Assembly: GCF_014648995.1 (NCBI RefSeq)
Contig: NZ_BMSE01000002.1
Coordinates: 930,001-994,000 of the forward strand
From: Streptomyces massasporeus
GTDB taxonomy: Bacteria > Actinomycetota > Actinomycetes > Streptomycetales > Streptomycetaceae
DNA length: 64,000 nt
Direction of reading: 5' to 3'
Below the pieces are notes generated by a model that ran no database searches, had not been told where the DNA came from, and saw only the letters and a program-made list of their open reading frames with translations. Positions 7,932-18,100 of the stretch are shown one piece after another. Within the stretch, counting starts at the first letter, position 1; each line of letters starts with the position of its first letter. A program made the position numbers and the translations under genes.

Positions 7932-8509
7932 CGCCGCCGCCGTTCGCCGGGGCGGACAGCCCGGCCGGGCAACGGTGTTGGGTCAGGACGTGGGCGTACC
8001 AGGGCGTGCTGCATCGCAGCGGCTCCTCGTGGTTCGTAGGAGACGCGGTGCCGACTTCTCGTGCAAAGCCGTCGGCACCGCGCCGATGTGAATCCGCCTC
8101 TCAGGGCGGGCCAGGGTCAGGGGAGTTGGTAGCTCCCGGACGCCGGGTTCAGGCCAAGCGCGGCAGCCAGCCGCGCTCGTAATCTCAGGTGGTGCACCGG
8201 GTCTCCTCACGGCTACGGCAGCGGGGGTCAACGTGCCTTCCAGCCCGTGTCCTTGGACGCGGCAACACGGGTCAGCACAGGTCAGCGATGGTGGAGCTGG
8301 GCTCCGCCTCGGTGACGTGGCGAGACAGTAGACCGGGATTCCGGCCGCACGAAACGACCACCGAGCCCGGGCCCGAAGCACGGCACAGGCTCGTTAGGTG
8401 CGGCCGGAAAGCGCGGCTACCCTCCGGCGCATCACCGCTCCGAACGGCCGCTGTTGACCGCCGTCCGGAGCTGGCCCAGTCCCGTCGCGTCTTGAAAGAG
8501 GCCCCGCGC
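7932..8509. other. Divergent intergenic region with a 12-bp hairpin
   Basis: This 578-bp region separates the NlpC/P60 gene (minus strand) and the broken methyltransferase (plus strand). No credible gene is seen. The clearest structure is a perfect 12-bp stem, CGCGGTGCCGAC (8044-8055) with GTCGGCACCGCG (8071-8082), and a 15-nt loop. It lacks a T tract and lies about 115 bp upstream of the NlpC start, so it could be a leader structure or an operator. Promoters for both genes must lie here but none is obvious. Confidence 0.4.
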
Positions 8510-9256
8510 ATGAGCTACACGCTGCACCGAGGCGACGCCCTCACCGTGCTGAAGACCCTCCCGGACGAGAGCGTCAACGCCGTCATCACCGACCCCCCGT
8601 ACAACTCCGGCGGACGCACCAGCTCGGACCGCACCGGCCGCACCGCTCGCGCCAAGTACGTCACGGCCGGATCGGCGCACGACCTGCAGAACTTCCCCGG
8701 CGAGAACCGCGACCAGCGGAGCTATCGAAGCTGGCTGACTGCACTTCTCACCGAGGCGTACCGGGCCGCGACCGAGCACTCCGTCGCCATGGTCTTCTCC
8801 GACTGGCGCCAGTAGCCGACCACGTCCGACGCCCTGCAGATGGCGGGCTGGACTTGGAGCGGCACGATCCCGTGGATCAAGCCCGCCAGCCGGCCCCGCA
8901 AGGGCGGTTTCAAGCAGTCGGCCGAGTTCATCGTCTGGGGCGTCAAGGGCAGCCTCGAAAAGGACCGGGACCTCTACCTGCCCGGCCACTTCATAGCCTC
9001 CCAGCCCCGCAAGGACCGGGTCCACATCACCCAGAAGCCCGTCGAGATCATGCAGCAGCTCGTGCAGATCTGCCCCGAAGGCGGCACCGTCCTGGATCCC
9101 TTCACCGGTAGCGGCTCCACAGGCGTCGCAGCCTTGCGCGAGAGCCGGCAGTTTGTGGGAGTCGAGCTGTCCGCGCACTACGCAGAAGTCGCTGAGGCGA
9201 GGCTCCGCGCGGAGCTGACCCAGGACGACTTCGTCCTGGCAGGACCGGAGGCATGA
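8510..9256 (+). pseudogene. Beta-type DNA methyltransferase interrupted by an in-frame amber codon
   Basis: The gene starts at ATG 8510 after a GAAAGAGG ribosome site. Motif order is DPPY first (VITDPPYNSGG, about residue 27) and then the SAM-binding DPFTGSGSTG near the C-terminus, as in beta-class N6-adenine/N4-cytosine methyltransferases. At 8813-8815 the codon after FSDWRQ is TAG, and translation then resumes in the same frame with PTTSDALQMAGWTWSG through to VGVELSAHYAEVAEARL. Both halves are well conserved, so the break looks recent. A single stop separates the catalytic DPPY from the SAM-binding region, which would abolish activity unless read through. Confidence 0.85.
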
Positions 9257-10296
9257 GTATGAGAACGACCGGACCGGGGCCAACGGACCGCAGACGGACA
9301 AGGGCGGCTGGTGCATCGAGAAACCGATGCACCAGCCGCCCTTCTTCTTGCGGCCGCCTCGAACGCCCGCCGGATCAGCGGTCCAGCCTTTTCCAGGTCG
9401 GCTGCCGAGGCGATACGCACTTCCAGGTCGCCGGTCCCGAGGTGGCCGATACCGCGCATGTCACGCGAGAAGCTCTCCTCCAACTCGACCATGTCCGGGT
9501 CGACCTTGAGGTAGACCAGGATCGCCTCGTGCTTCGGACGGAAGATAACGGAGGCGACGTTCACCATCCGGCGGTAGGCGATGTAGTGCCGAAGCTGAGC
9601 CACCTCGACCTCGCCCCAGGCGGTGAGGGCCTCGTCCACCTCGGCGTACAGGTCCTGCAGACAGCCAGGAACCCCACCCGCGGTGGCAGTTACCTGAGCG
9701 GACGTCTTCCCGCCTCCGCCGGCGGCACCAGCCGTGACCTCCAGCCCTCGGCTCTGGCGACGATCCGAGACCGGTCTCATGGATCCAGGCGTGGACTCGA
9801 TCAGCAGCAGGCTCAACAGCCCACCCTCGAAGACGCGGTAGCGCACCAGGTCGACCCGCTCGCGCAGACGGTGCACTGCGACTCGGTCGTGGTGCGAGAA
9901 GCCAGCGGCGATGCAGACCACACGAGGGCTCCGCCAGTCGATCGACTCGGCGGCTTCGGAGCCCAGCTTCTCCTTGACCAGCGCCTCGAACTCGTGACGC
10001 GCGGAGTCCAACCACGACAGGTAGGAGACCGCCTGCGACAGGACACCGCTGTCAGCGCCCTTCTTGTACTCGATCAGCGCAGGTGTGCCGTTCTCGTCCA
10101 GGCCGAGCGAGTCGATCCGGCCCCGGTGCCAAGGCCCCGTCGGGTACTCCGACGCCAGGAAGCGGATGCCGAGCATGGCCTCCATGCCTGCCTCGACCCG
10201 CCGCTGCAGTTCCACCTCCAGCGTCACCGTGGAGCCGCGCAGCTCGACGTCTTGGCCGTCGGCATCCAGCCGGAACAGCTTCAGGTCGGTCACCAA
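9178..10296 (-). CDS. PD-(D/E)XK-like N-domain plus DUF5655 protein, with a run-on C-terminus
   Basis: This 372-residue frame has an N-terminal nuclease-like domain with HRGRIDSLGLD (Asp62) and PALIEYKKG (Glu76, Lys78), the Asp/Glu-x-Lys pattern of PD-(D/E)XK enzymes. A Ser/Gly-rich linker lies near residues 195-210. A DUF5655-type domain covers about 215-315 (LYAEVDEALTAWG, YRRMVNVASVIFRPKHE, MRGIGHLGTGDLEVRI). The family end is expected near RRAFEAA (about residue 317). Beyond that the frame runs through a terminator hairpin and antisense to the 3' end of the DNA methyltransferase, giving ~55 low-complexity residues. It may have lost its own stop codon. DUF5655 proteins are linked to DNA restriction, but their role is not firmly known. 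Confidence 0.75.
   Translation of the reverse strand: MVTDLKLFRLDADGQDVELRGSTVTLEVELQRRVEAGMEAMLGIRFLASEYPTGPWHRGRIDSLGLDENGTPALIEYKKGADSGVLSQAVSYLSWLDSARHEFEALVKEKLGSEAAESIDWRSPRVVCIAAGFSHHDRVAVHRLRERVDLVRYRVFEGGLLSLLLIESTPGSMRPVSDRRQSRGLEVTAGAAGGGGKTSAQVTATAGGVPGCLQDLYAEVDEALTAWGEVEVAQLRHYIAYRRMVNVASVIFRPKHEAILVYLKVDPDMVELEESFSRDMRGIGHLGTGDLEVRIASAADLEKAGPLIRRAFEAAARRRAAGASVSRCTSRPCPSAVRWPRSGRSHTHASGPARTKSSWVSSARSLASATSA
9300..9343. terminator. Strong bidirectional hairpin between convergent genes
   Basis: A perfect 19-bp stem pairs 9300-9318 with 9325-9343 around a 6-nt AGAAAC loop; the stem core is GGTGCATCG/CGATGCACC. It is followed by TCTTCTTG on the plus strand. It sits 44 bp after the methyltransferase stop and almost exactly where the DUF5655 domain should end on the other strand, so it probably once terminated both genes. 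Confidence 0.85.
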
Positions 10297-10685
10297 TGTC
10301 CCCCTCTGCGCGATCTCTACAGGAGAAGCAATGGAAACCGGACCCCTGGCTATTCCGATTGGGCTGTGAGCCTGCTTCGTCTGCCGGGCCTGCTCTCAGG
10401 ACAGCAACGCGTACATCTGTGGGCCTCGCTGCGGAATCTGGATGAAACCAGGGTGATATTCCCTGAAGCCATCGAGCCACATCTATAGCGGCCTGATTCC
10501 AGACATAGAGCCTGGAGGCTGGCCGCGGTCCGATGTGATCACTTTCTCCTGCGGGATGCCGATCAGTAGGCTGTAGCGGTGATTCGTCGGTGTCCATGCC
10601 CCTCGTGCTTCGCTTCTTCCACGGCGGAGTGGGGGCATGCGCCGAGCGAGGGTGTGCTTTCGCTGCGGGAGTCAGGGGGTGTGCG
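10297..10685. other. Upstream region of the defence operon; possible 12-codon leader
   Basis: This 389-bp region separates the DUF5655 gene from the first kinase gene and should hold promoters for both. An AGGAG site (10320-10324) precedes a 12-codon frame (ATG 10331 to stop 10369, product METGPLAIPIGL), which could be a leader peptide. No canonical -35/-10 pair or strong hairpin stands out. The function of the short frame is unproven. Confidence 0.3.
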
Positions 10686-11885
10686 GTGAGCGGCGCGTCT
10701 ATACCGTCGCGTATCGGGCCGTACCTCGTCGAGCGGCGGCTCGGCGCGGGCGGGATGGGGGAGGTATACCTCGCCTACTCGGTCGCGGGTGAACCAGTCG
10801 CCGTGAAGGTGATCCGGCCCGACCGCACGGATCCGCACACGCGCGCCCGATTCGAACGCGAGGCGACGATGGCGCGCACGATCTCTGGTACGGGTCGTGT
10901 GGCCCGTTTCATTGAGGCAGACCCGTTTGCCGAGCAGCCCTGGCTGGCCATGGACTACGTTCCCGGCCGCCCGCTCTCCGATGTCGTGAAGGACAACGGT
11001 CTGCTGTCCGCGCCACTCGTGGCGAGCCTTGGTGCGCTGCTGGCCGAGGGGCTTGCCGCCGTACACGCCGCGGGCCTGGTACACCGCGACCTGAAGGCGC
11101 AGAACGTCATTCTCGGAGACTTCGGTCCGGTGATCATCGACTTCGGCCTCGGTGCCTTCGTCGGGGCGTCCAAGGGATCGCTTACGCAGGCCGGCGTGGT
11201 CATCGGCACAGTTCGCTGTATGCCGCCTGAGCAGGCCCTGGGTGAGCTGGAGGTGACGCAGGCCGCTGATGTGTACGGCCTGGGCACCGTGCTCCTGTAC
11301 GCGGCGACTGGGCACTATCCGTACGACGGTGCCCGGTGGGAGGCGGTGGCCGCGCAGGTGGTCAACGCCGAGATCGGCCCGGACCTGTCCGGGCTGCCGG
11401 CCGAACTGACCCCCGTCGTGTCGGCCATGTTGGCGCACAAGGCGGAGGACCGCCCCTCCCTGGAGGAGGTGACCCGGCAGTGTGCCGATCTGATGCGTCT
11501 GCTGGGTACGAGTCCGGCCCGGGCACGGCGTGCTCTGATCCAAGAGACGACGCCGAAGGACCATCCCACGATGGTGCTGCCTCAGCCTGACATCCCCATG
11601 CTGGATCGGCTCGACTCGCTGGAGAGGCTGCTGCGCAGGGAGTCGGCGTCGTCGGCGGAGAACGTCCTGGCCCCGTCCGGCGGTGAATCCGGCCCGGAGG
11701 CTTCGGCCGAGAGCGATGTCCGGAGCGACGTCGAAAGCTCGCGTGTGTCCGTGCCGGAGCCCCCCGGCGGACGCCCGGCCGAACCCGCGCCGAAGAAGGG
11801 CCGTCCCCCCGCTTCCCGGCGGGTCGCCGACGAGCTGCGCAAGCGCTACGCGATGGGGCCGGCGCTCGCCTGGTCGAAGCGCTGA
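10686..11885 (+). CDS. Cytosolic Hanks-type Ser/Thr protein kinase
   Basis: This 399-residue kinase starts at GTG 10686, shortly after a G-rich ribosome site, and begins IPSRIGPYLVERRLGAGGMG. The glycine loop GAGGMGEVY is at ~20-28, with the ATP Lys in VAVKVI (~41), catalytic HRDLKAQN (~132-139) and DFGL (~151). The activation segment ends in TVRCMPPEQAL, and DVYGLGTVLLY and RPSLEE mark the C-lobe. A Pro/Glu/Ser-rich tail of ~120 residues follows, with no transmembrane segment or PASTA domain. It stands 107 bp before the DrmD-like helicase gene on the same strand. Kinases head some phage-defence operons (PglW is the known case), so it may be a sensor or regulator of the system downstream; this is inference. 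Confidence 0.88.
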   Translation: MSGASIPSRIGPYLVERRLGAGGMGEVYLAYSVAGEPVAVKVIRPDRTDPHTRARFEREATMARTISGTGRVARFIEADPFAEQPWLAMDYVPGRPLSDVVKDNGLLSAPLVASLGALLAEGLAAVHAAGLVHRDLKAQNVILGDFGPVIIDFGLGAFVGASKGSLTQAGVVIGTVRCMPPEQALGELEVTQAADVYGLGTVLLYAATGHYPYDGARWEAVAAQVVNAEIGPDLSGLPAELTPVVSAMLAHKAEDRPSLEEVTRQCADLMRLLGTSPARARRALIQETTPKDHPTMVLPQPDIPMLDRLDSLERLLRRESASSAENVLAPSGGESGPEASAESDVRSDVESSRVSVPEPPGGRPAEPAPKKGRPPASRRVADELRKRYAMGPALAWSKR

Positions 11886-11992
11886 ACCGCTCTTCCTCGC
11901 CTTTCGCCGACGGGGCCGGTCCAGGGCGATACAAAGGGTGGGCGGCAGCAACACCGCACATCAAGAGCACACAGTCCGCAGAGGAGCACCAC

Positions 11993-14900
11993 GTGACCAC
12001 GGCGATGCAGCCCGAGGTTCCTGAGGCGCGCGACGCCGAGCCGGCGCAGTCGGCGTACCGGGCCGGTACGAAGCCGACCTTCGCGCCCGGCGCCCAGGTG
12101 CGCATCCGTCACGAGCAGTGGCTCGTGAAGTCCGTCGACGAGTCCCGCGACGGACTGATGGTCGAGGTCAGCGGGGTGTCCTCGTTCGTCCGGGGCACGG
12201 ACGCGGTGTTCTACTCAGGCCTTGACCAGATCGACGTACTCGATCCGCGCAAGACAAGGCTCGTGCCAGACGAGACCTCCAGGCACGCCAAGGCCCGCCT
12301 GTACCTGGAGGCGGTGATCCGCAAGACCGCCCTCCCCCAGACCGAGCACGGCATCGCGCTCGCCGATTCCTTCCTCATGGACCGGCAGGAGCACCAGCTG
12401 CGCCCCGCCGAGCTGGCGCTGTCCATGCGCAACCCGCAGCCCCGGCTGCTGATCGCCGACGTGGTCGGGCTGGGCAAGACGCTGGAGATCGGCATCACAC
12501 TCGCGGAGCTGATCCGGCGCGGGCGTGGCGAGCGCATCCTCGTGGTCACGCCCGCCCATGTGCTGGAGCAGTTCCAGCGCGAGCTGTGGACCCGCTTCGC
12601 CCTGCCGCTGGTACGCCTGGACTCCACCGGCATTCAGCGCATCCAGCAAGAGATCCCGGCGGGCCGGAACCCGTTCGCTCACTTCAAGCGCGTCATCGTG
12701 TCCGTCGACACCCTCAAATCGGCGACGTACGCCCATCACCTGGAGAACATCACCTGGGACGCGGTGGTCATCGACGAGTCGCACAACCTCGTGAACAAGG
12801 GCACCCGCAACAACCTCCTCGCCCTCCGGCTCGCCGAGCAGACCGATGCGCTGATCCTGGCCTCCGCGACCCCGCACAACGGCAATGCCGAATCCTTCGC
12901 CGAGCTGATTAAGATGCTCGATCCGGCGGCGATCGCCGACGCCAAGAATTACAAGGTCGCCGACCTCGACCACCTCTACATCCGACGTACCAAGACCGAC
13001 CGCGAGGTGCGCGACGGACTCAAGGGCAAGCCCTGGGCTGAACGAGGTGCCTCCCTTCCGGTGTCGGCTCCGGCGACGCCGAAGGAGATCGCCGTCCTGG
13101 AGAAGCTCGAAAAGGAGTGGACCCCGGGGGATCCGAGCCGTTCGTCGGTCTGTGCCGAGCCGATCATCGCCTACGGCTTCCTGAAGGCGTTCCTCTCCTC
13201 CCACGTTGCGCTGCGGAAAACCCTCGCCAATCGCCGTGCCTACCTCGACAATCCGAAAAGTCGTACGGCGAAGGGCAAGGCCAAGACAGCGGCGGACACT
13301 CCTGAGCGCCGCGCCGCTATCGCTGCAGAGAGCAAGGCCCTCGCGGAGCTGGAGGCGCTAGTAGCGGAGTTCACCGACCAGGACTCCGCCAAGCTCGACG
13401 CACTCGTCAGCACACTGAAGGACGACCTTGGTGTCGGCCCGCACTCCGAGCGCCGCGTCGTGATCTTCTCCGAGCGGGTACACACCCTGGACTGGCTGGC
13501 CCAGGAGGTCCCGGCCCGCCTCGGCTTCAAGAAGAAGAACCTGGCCAAGCCCGACAAGACGCGTCCTTGGAAGGCGTATGACGGCGTCGTCGAGGTCATG
13601 CACGGCGACACCACCAACGACCAGCAACAGCGGGAGATCGTCGACCGCTTCGGCCGGCGCGAGGAGCCGGTACGGCTGCTGTTCACCGGTGACATCGCCT
13701 CCGAGGGCGTCAACCTCCACCACCAGTGCCACGACCTTATCCACTACGACCTGCCCTGGTCCTTGATCCGCATCGAGCAGCGCAACGGGCGCATCGACCG
13801 CTACGGGCAGGCGGTCAGCCCCGAGTTCCGGGCTCTCACCCTCACCGCCGACGTGCCCTGGCGGCGCGACGAGGAGACAGGCGAGATGCTCACGCTCGAC
13901 GACCGGCTCGTCGGCACCCGGCTGCTGCGCCGCGAGGCCCAGGCGCACGAGATCGAGACCGGCGAGGGCAGCGCCGAGGCCCTCACCGGTCTCTACAACG
14001 ACAAGAAGGAAGAAGACCGCCTTACCTACGACCTCATCAAGGGTGGCACCGTCGAACGCTCCATCAAGCAGTCCCAGCAGGAGTCCGGCGGAGTCCTCGC
14101 GGGGCTCCTCGCCGGCGCCAACGCCCGGCTTGCCGACCCGACGGCCGCTCCGGCCACCCTCGGCACGGCCGCGGTGCCCGAGGCCGACGTCCCTCATGTG
14201 TTCGCCGATACCAAGGCGTACTTCCACACAGCCGTGGACCTTATCTACCCGCAGGCCGAGCGCGAGGCACTCGACTGGAAGCCCGAGACGGCAGGCGGCC
14301 GCATCGAGTTCACTCCGCCCGACGACCTTCAGTACCGCTTCCGGGAGCTGCCGAAGTCGTATCTGGAGCAGGAGAAGATCCTCACGACGCCCAAGTACGA
14401 CGGGACGCTGCGTATCACCTTCGACAAGCAGTACGCCGCCGACCGGCTGGAGGCCGCCCGCAACGCCAAGCAGGGCAAGACCGACGAGCCCACGTCGCAG
14501 TGGCCCAATGTCTCCTACGTCTCTGACATCCACCCTGTGCTCGACTGGGTGACGGACAAGGTCCTCGCCAAGCTCAAGTACGACGAGGCGTTCGTCCTCG
14601 CCTACCAGCCGGACGCCGACAAGGCCAAGCGGATCGACGCCACTCTGCCCGCGGCCTTGACCGGCCCGGTCTACCTCCTCCAGGGCGTCTACTCCAACGC
14701 GGCAGGCAAGCCGACGGTCGTGGAGTGGATGGCCGTCACCGGCCTCGCCGAGGCCACTCCTCGCGTGTGGCGCATGGACTCGGCATTCCTCGCCGCCTGC
14801 GGCGTGGGCCCTGACATGCCCGGCCGCGCCCAGCCCGTCGACCGCGACTTCCTCCAGGAACTCGTCCCCCCGGCCGTCGACGCCGCCGAGACCCACCTGC

Positions 14901-15160
14901 GCGAGCGCCGCGCCGACTACGACAAGCAGGTCGACTCCTACCTGGCCCCGTACGAGGACCGGGTGCAGGTTTGGGAGCAGGGTGCCCTGATCGCCGTCGG
15001 CAACCAGGAGCATCGCCGCAAGCAAGTGTCCGACACCGCCAAGCGCCGCCGCGACCTCGTACACCGTCTGCGGACCGACGGCGATCCGATGCTGCGGGTC
15101 CTCGCCGTCCTCGAACCCCTCCACCCCGCCACCGCACACGCCGAGGAGTCCGCGCGATGA
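11993..15160 (+). CDS. SNF2-family helicase, DrmD-like
   Basis: This 1055-residue superfamily 2 ATPase has Walker A ADVVGLGKTLEIG (~157-167), DESH box VVIDESHNLV (~259-266), motif III LILASATPHNG, and in the C-lobe VVIFSERVHTLDWL, LLFTGDIASEGVNL (~565) and IEQRNGRIDRYGQ (motif VI). N- and C-terminal extensions are long, ~130 and ~450 residues. Layout and size match DrmD, the SNF2-like helicase of class 1 DISARM, and the next gene is a large adenine methylase, as in that system. The start is GTG 11993, with GAGGAG upstream. The stop overlaps the methylase start (ATGA), so the two are translated together. Its likely role is DNA translocation during recognition of unmodified phage DNA. Confidence 0.82.
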   Translation: MTTAMQPEVPEARDAEPAQSAYRAGTKPTFAPGAQVRIRHEQWLVKSVDESRDGLMVEVSGVSSFVRGTDAVFYSGLDQIDVLDPRKTRLVPDETSRHAKARLYLEAVIRKTALPQTEHGIALADSFLMDRQEHQLRPAELALSMRNPQPRLLIADVVGLGKTLEIGITLAELIRRGRGERILVVTPAHVLEQFQRELWTRFALPLVRLDSTGIQRIQQEIPAGRNPFAHFKRVIVSVDTLKSATYAHHLENITWDAVVIDESHNLVNKGTRNNLLALRLAEQTDALILASATPHNGNAESFAELIKMLDPAAIADAKNYKVADLDHLYIRRTKTDREVRDGLKGKPWAERGASLPVSAPATPKEIAVLEKLEKEWTPGDPSRSSVCAEPIIAYGFLKAFLSSHVALRKTLANRRAYLDNPKSRTAKGKAKTAADTPERRAAIAAESKALAELEALVAEFTDQDSAKLDALVSTLKDDLGVGPHSERRVVIFSERVHTLDWLAQEVPARLGFKKKNLAKPDKTRPWKAYDGVVEVMHGDTTNDQQQREIVDRFGRREEPVRLLFTGDIASEGVNLHHQCHDLIHYDLPWSLIRIEQRNGRIDRYGQAVSPEFRALTLTADVPWRRDEETGEMLTLDDRLVGTRLLRREAQAHEIETGEGSAEALTGLYNDKKEEDRLTYDLIKGGTVERSIKQSQQESGGVLAGLLAGANARLADPTAAPATLGTAAVPEADVPHVFADTKAYFHTAVDLIYPQAEREALDWKPETAGGRIEFTPPDDLQYRFRELPKSYLEQEKILTTPKYDGTLRITFDKQYAADRLEAARNAKQGKTDEPTSQWPNVSYVSDIHPVLDWVTDKVLAKLKYDEAFVLAYQPDADKAKRIDATLPAALTGPVYLLQGVYSNAAGKPTVVEWMAVTGLAEATPRVWRMDSAFLAACGVGPDMPGRAQPVDRDFLQELVPPAVDAAETHLRERRADYDKQVDSYLAPYEDRVQVWEQGALIAVGNQEHRRKQVSDTAKRRRDLVHRLRTDGDPMLRVLAVLEPLHPATAHAEESAR

Positions 15161-18100
15161 GCTACACCTACGACTCCTTCGCCAACCGCGGCGAATACCT
15201 CTCCGCCCACTACTTCAGCGAGGAGCTGGAGAACACCCTCAAGAAGAGCAAGGCGGGCGACGAGGGCCTGTTCACCATGTGGACCAGCCGCGAGACCGAC
15301 CCTCACGACCCGCAGCCCACCCCGCGCGAACTCCTCCCTCGGCTCCGCGGTGAGTACCTGGCCACCGTGCGCCCCTTCCTGGCCTCCCGCGCCCAGCAGG
15401 AAGAACTCGGCAGCACCTACGACGACCCCACAGGCGAGTGGGCCGAGTGCCTCACCACCTGGCACACGGCCGTCCTCAAGGCCCTCGGTTACGGCGGTGA
15501 CCGGCCGAATCCCATCACTGTGCACAACGCGGGCAAGGAGTACGAACTCCAGGTCGCCTGGCACGGGGACGGCATCCTCGCCGTCGACTGCGGCTGGACC
15601 GCCAAGCTCGACGACGCCCTCGACCCCGACGAGGCCGGACAGCTCCTCTACCCCCTCAAGACCGCCGACGGCCTCCTCGAAGTCGGCGAGAAGCTGGCGG
15701 GCTGGCTCTTCCAGAGCGAACTGCACGAGCCGGGCGGCGACGCGCCCCGCTTCATCCTGCTGCTCTGCGGCGGCGTACTCGTCCTCGCCGACCGGGGCGC
15801 CTGGGCCGAAGGCCGCTATCTCGCCGCCAGCCTGGACGCGGCTCTCGCCCGCAACGACACGGCGAAGGCTGGCGAACTCGCCCTCCTCGCCGTCCTCTTC
15901 TCCCATGACATGCTCGCGCCCCGCCCCGACGGCAAGGGCCGACGCCTCGACGACCTGCTCAAGGCCTCCCGCGACAACGCCGTCGGCGTCAACTCCGAGC
16001 TGCGCAAGGGACTCCAGCACTCGGTCGAAATCATCGCGAACGAGGTACTCGCCCGCCTGCGCGAGGCAGAGGTCGAGCCGCGGGAGATCGAGGACCTCAA
16101 GAAGGGCCCGTTCGCCAAGCAACTCACCCGCGAATCGCTGCGCTACCTCTACCGCATCCTCTTCCTCCTCTACGCGGAGGCCCGCCCCGAACTGGGCATC
16201 CTGCCCGCCGACGACTCGACGTACCAGACCGGGTACTCGATCGCCCGGCTGCGCGAACTGGTGGCACGCGAGCGAAAGCTGGTCGAGGAAGACAGCCGTA
16301 GAGGTTTCCACCTCTACGCCTCCCTCGATGTCCTCTTCAACAAGGTCAACTACGGCCACCGCCCGCACGGCACCGAGACTGACGACGACAAGCCCGTCGA
16401 GGAACGCAGCGAACTACGCGGCCTGCGCTTCGAGCCGCTCCGCAGCGAACTGTTCGACCCTAAGGCGATCACCCTCATCGGCCGCCGCATTCTCCACCCC
16501 CACTGGGATGAGGACGGCGACGAGCCGCCGCGGTGGCTGGACCTGCGACTGCGCAACGCAGCGTTGCACCAGGTGCTGCGCCTACTGACCATGAAGGAGG
16601 CCGGTCAGAGGGGCAGACAGGGCGGCTTCATCTCCTACCGCAACCTCGGCATCAACCAGCTCGGCGCCGTCTACGAGGGCTTGATGTCCTACACCGGCAT
16701 CATTGCCAAGGACGAGCTGGCCGAGGTCGCCAAGCCTGGCGCGAAGAGAGGCGACAAGCAGTACGGCGACCCCGAGAAGGGGTCCTGGCTCATCCCCGCC
16801 GACCGGCTGACCAAGTACAGGGAGAACACGTACGTTGTGTACTCCGCCCAGGACGCCGAACAGTACGGTCTGCGTGGCCCCAAGAAGTACGACAAGGACA
16901 CCTTCGTTTACCGACTGGCCGGCCGCGACCGCGAGACGTCCGCCTCGTACTACACCCCTGAGTCTCTTACGAAGGTCACCGTCGAGCTGGCACTCAAGCA
17001 CCGCCTAGACCAGGAGAAGGACGCCGACGGCAACACGGTCAAGACCCGCGCGAGTGAGCTACTGCGCTACACGATCTGCGAACCGGCCCTGGGGTCCGGC
17101 GCGTTCCTCAACGAGGCGATCAACCAGGTCGCCAAGGAGTATCTGAAGCGCCGTCAGGATGAGCTGGGTGTCAGCCTGGACACGTCGAAGACGCTCGATG
17201 CCCAGCAGAAGGTGAAGGCGTACATCGCCCTTCACAACGCGTACGGGATCGACCTGAACTCGACGGGTGTGGAGCTGGCGGAGGTGTCGCTGTGGCTCAA
17301 CACTATGCACCCCGGCATGCGTGCGCCGTGGTTCGGACTGCATTTGAGGCGAGGCAACTCGCTTATCGGAGCACGGCGTTGGGTGTACGAAGCCGAGCGC
17401 ATCAAGAAGGAGCGGACGATCGGTGCACACACGCCGATCAAGCTGCCGTTCCGGGCAGCTGCGGATGGTGCGGAGCAGTTGCTGCCGGATGGAGCTGTGC
17501 ACCAGTTCCTTCTGCCCACCCCTGGGTGGGGTGCCGTCGCGGGAGCGAGCGGGGATGCGAAGAAGCTGGTGGAGCAGCTCGCCGGGGCGCAGGTGGAGCA
17601 GCTGAAGGCGTGGAAGAACAGCATCAAGGCGAAGCCCAAGACAACGGGCGGCAAGGGCAGCCAGCTTGCCCGGCTGCAGGCTGCGGCCCTTCGCGTCGAG
17701 TTCCTCTGGAGGCTGGTCGCCAAGCGCATGGAGCTGAGCGAGCAGGAGATCGCCCGCACCATCGATATGTGGGGGACGGATCGCGAGGAGGATGCGGAGG
17801 AGTACGCCTTCCTCCGCCGCGACAAGCAGAACCCGGACCAGAGCCTGCCACTGACCAAGGAGCAGGTCTTCAAAGACCTCTTCGCGGCGGAGGGCTCCCC
17901 GTACTGGCGGCTCAAGCAGGTCATGGACGCGTGGTGCGCGCTGTGGTTCTGGCCGCTGGAGAAGGTAGGGCTGCTGGACGGGGCGGACGCCGAGTACGCG
18001 ACGGCTCCGGTAGTGACGGCGCAGGCCGGGGCCGACCTGGATGCGTTGCTGTCGTCGGTGGCCGGTCCGACGGCGGAGGTCGAGGAGCGCGCGCCCGAGC

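Noticed and set aside
8189..8509. Upstream extension of the methyltransferase frame to 8189
   Set aside because: The extension is low-complexity, has no ribosome site, and the family start (SYTLHRGDAL) fits ATG 8510 with GAAAGAGG upstream.
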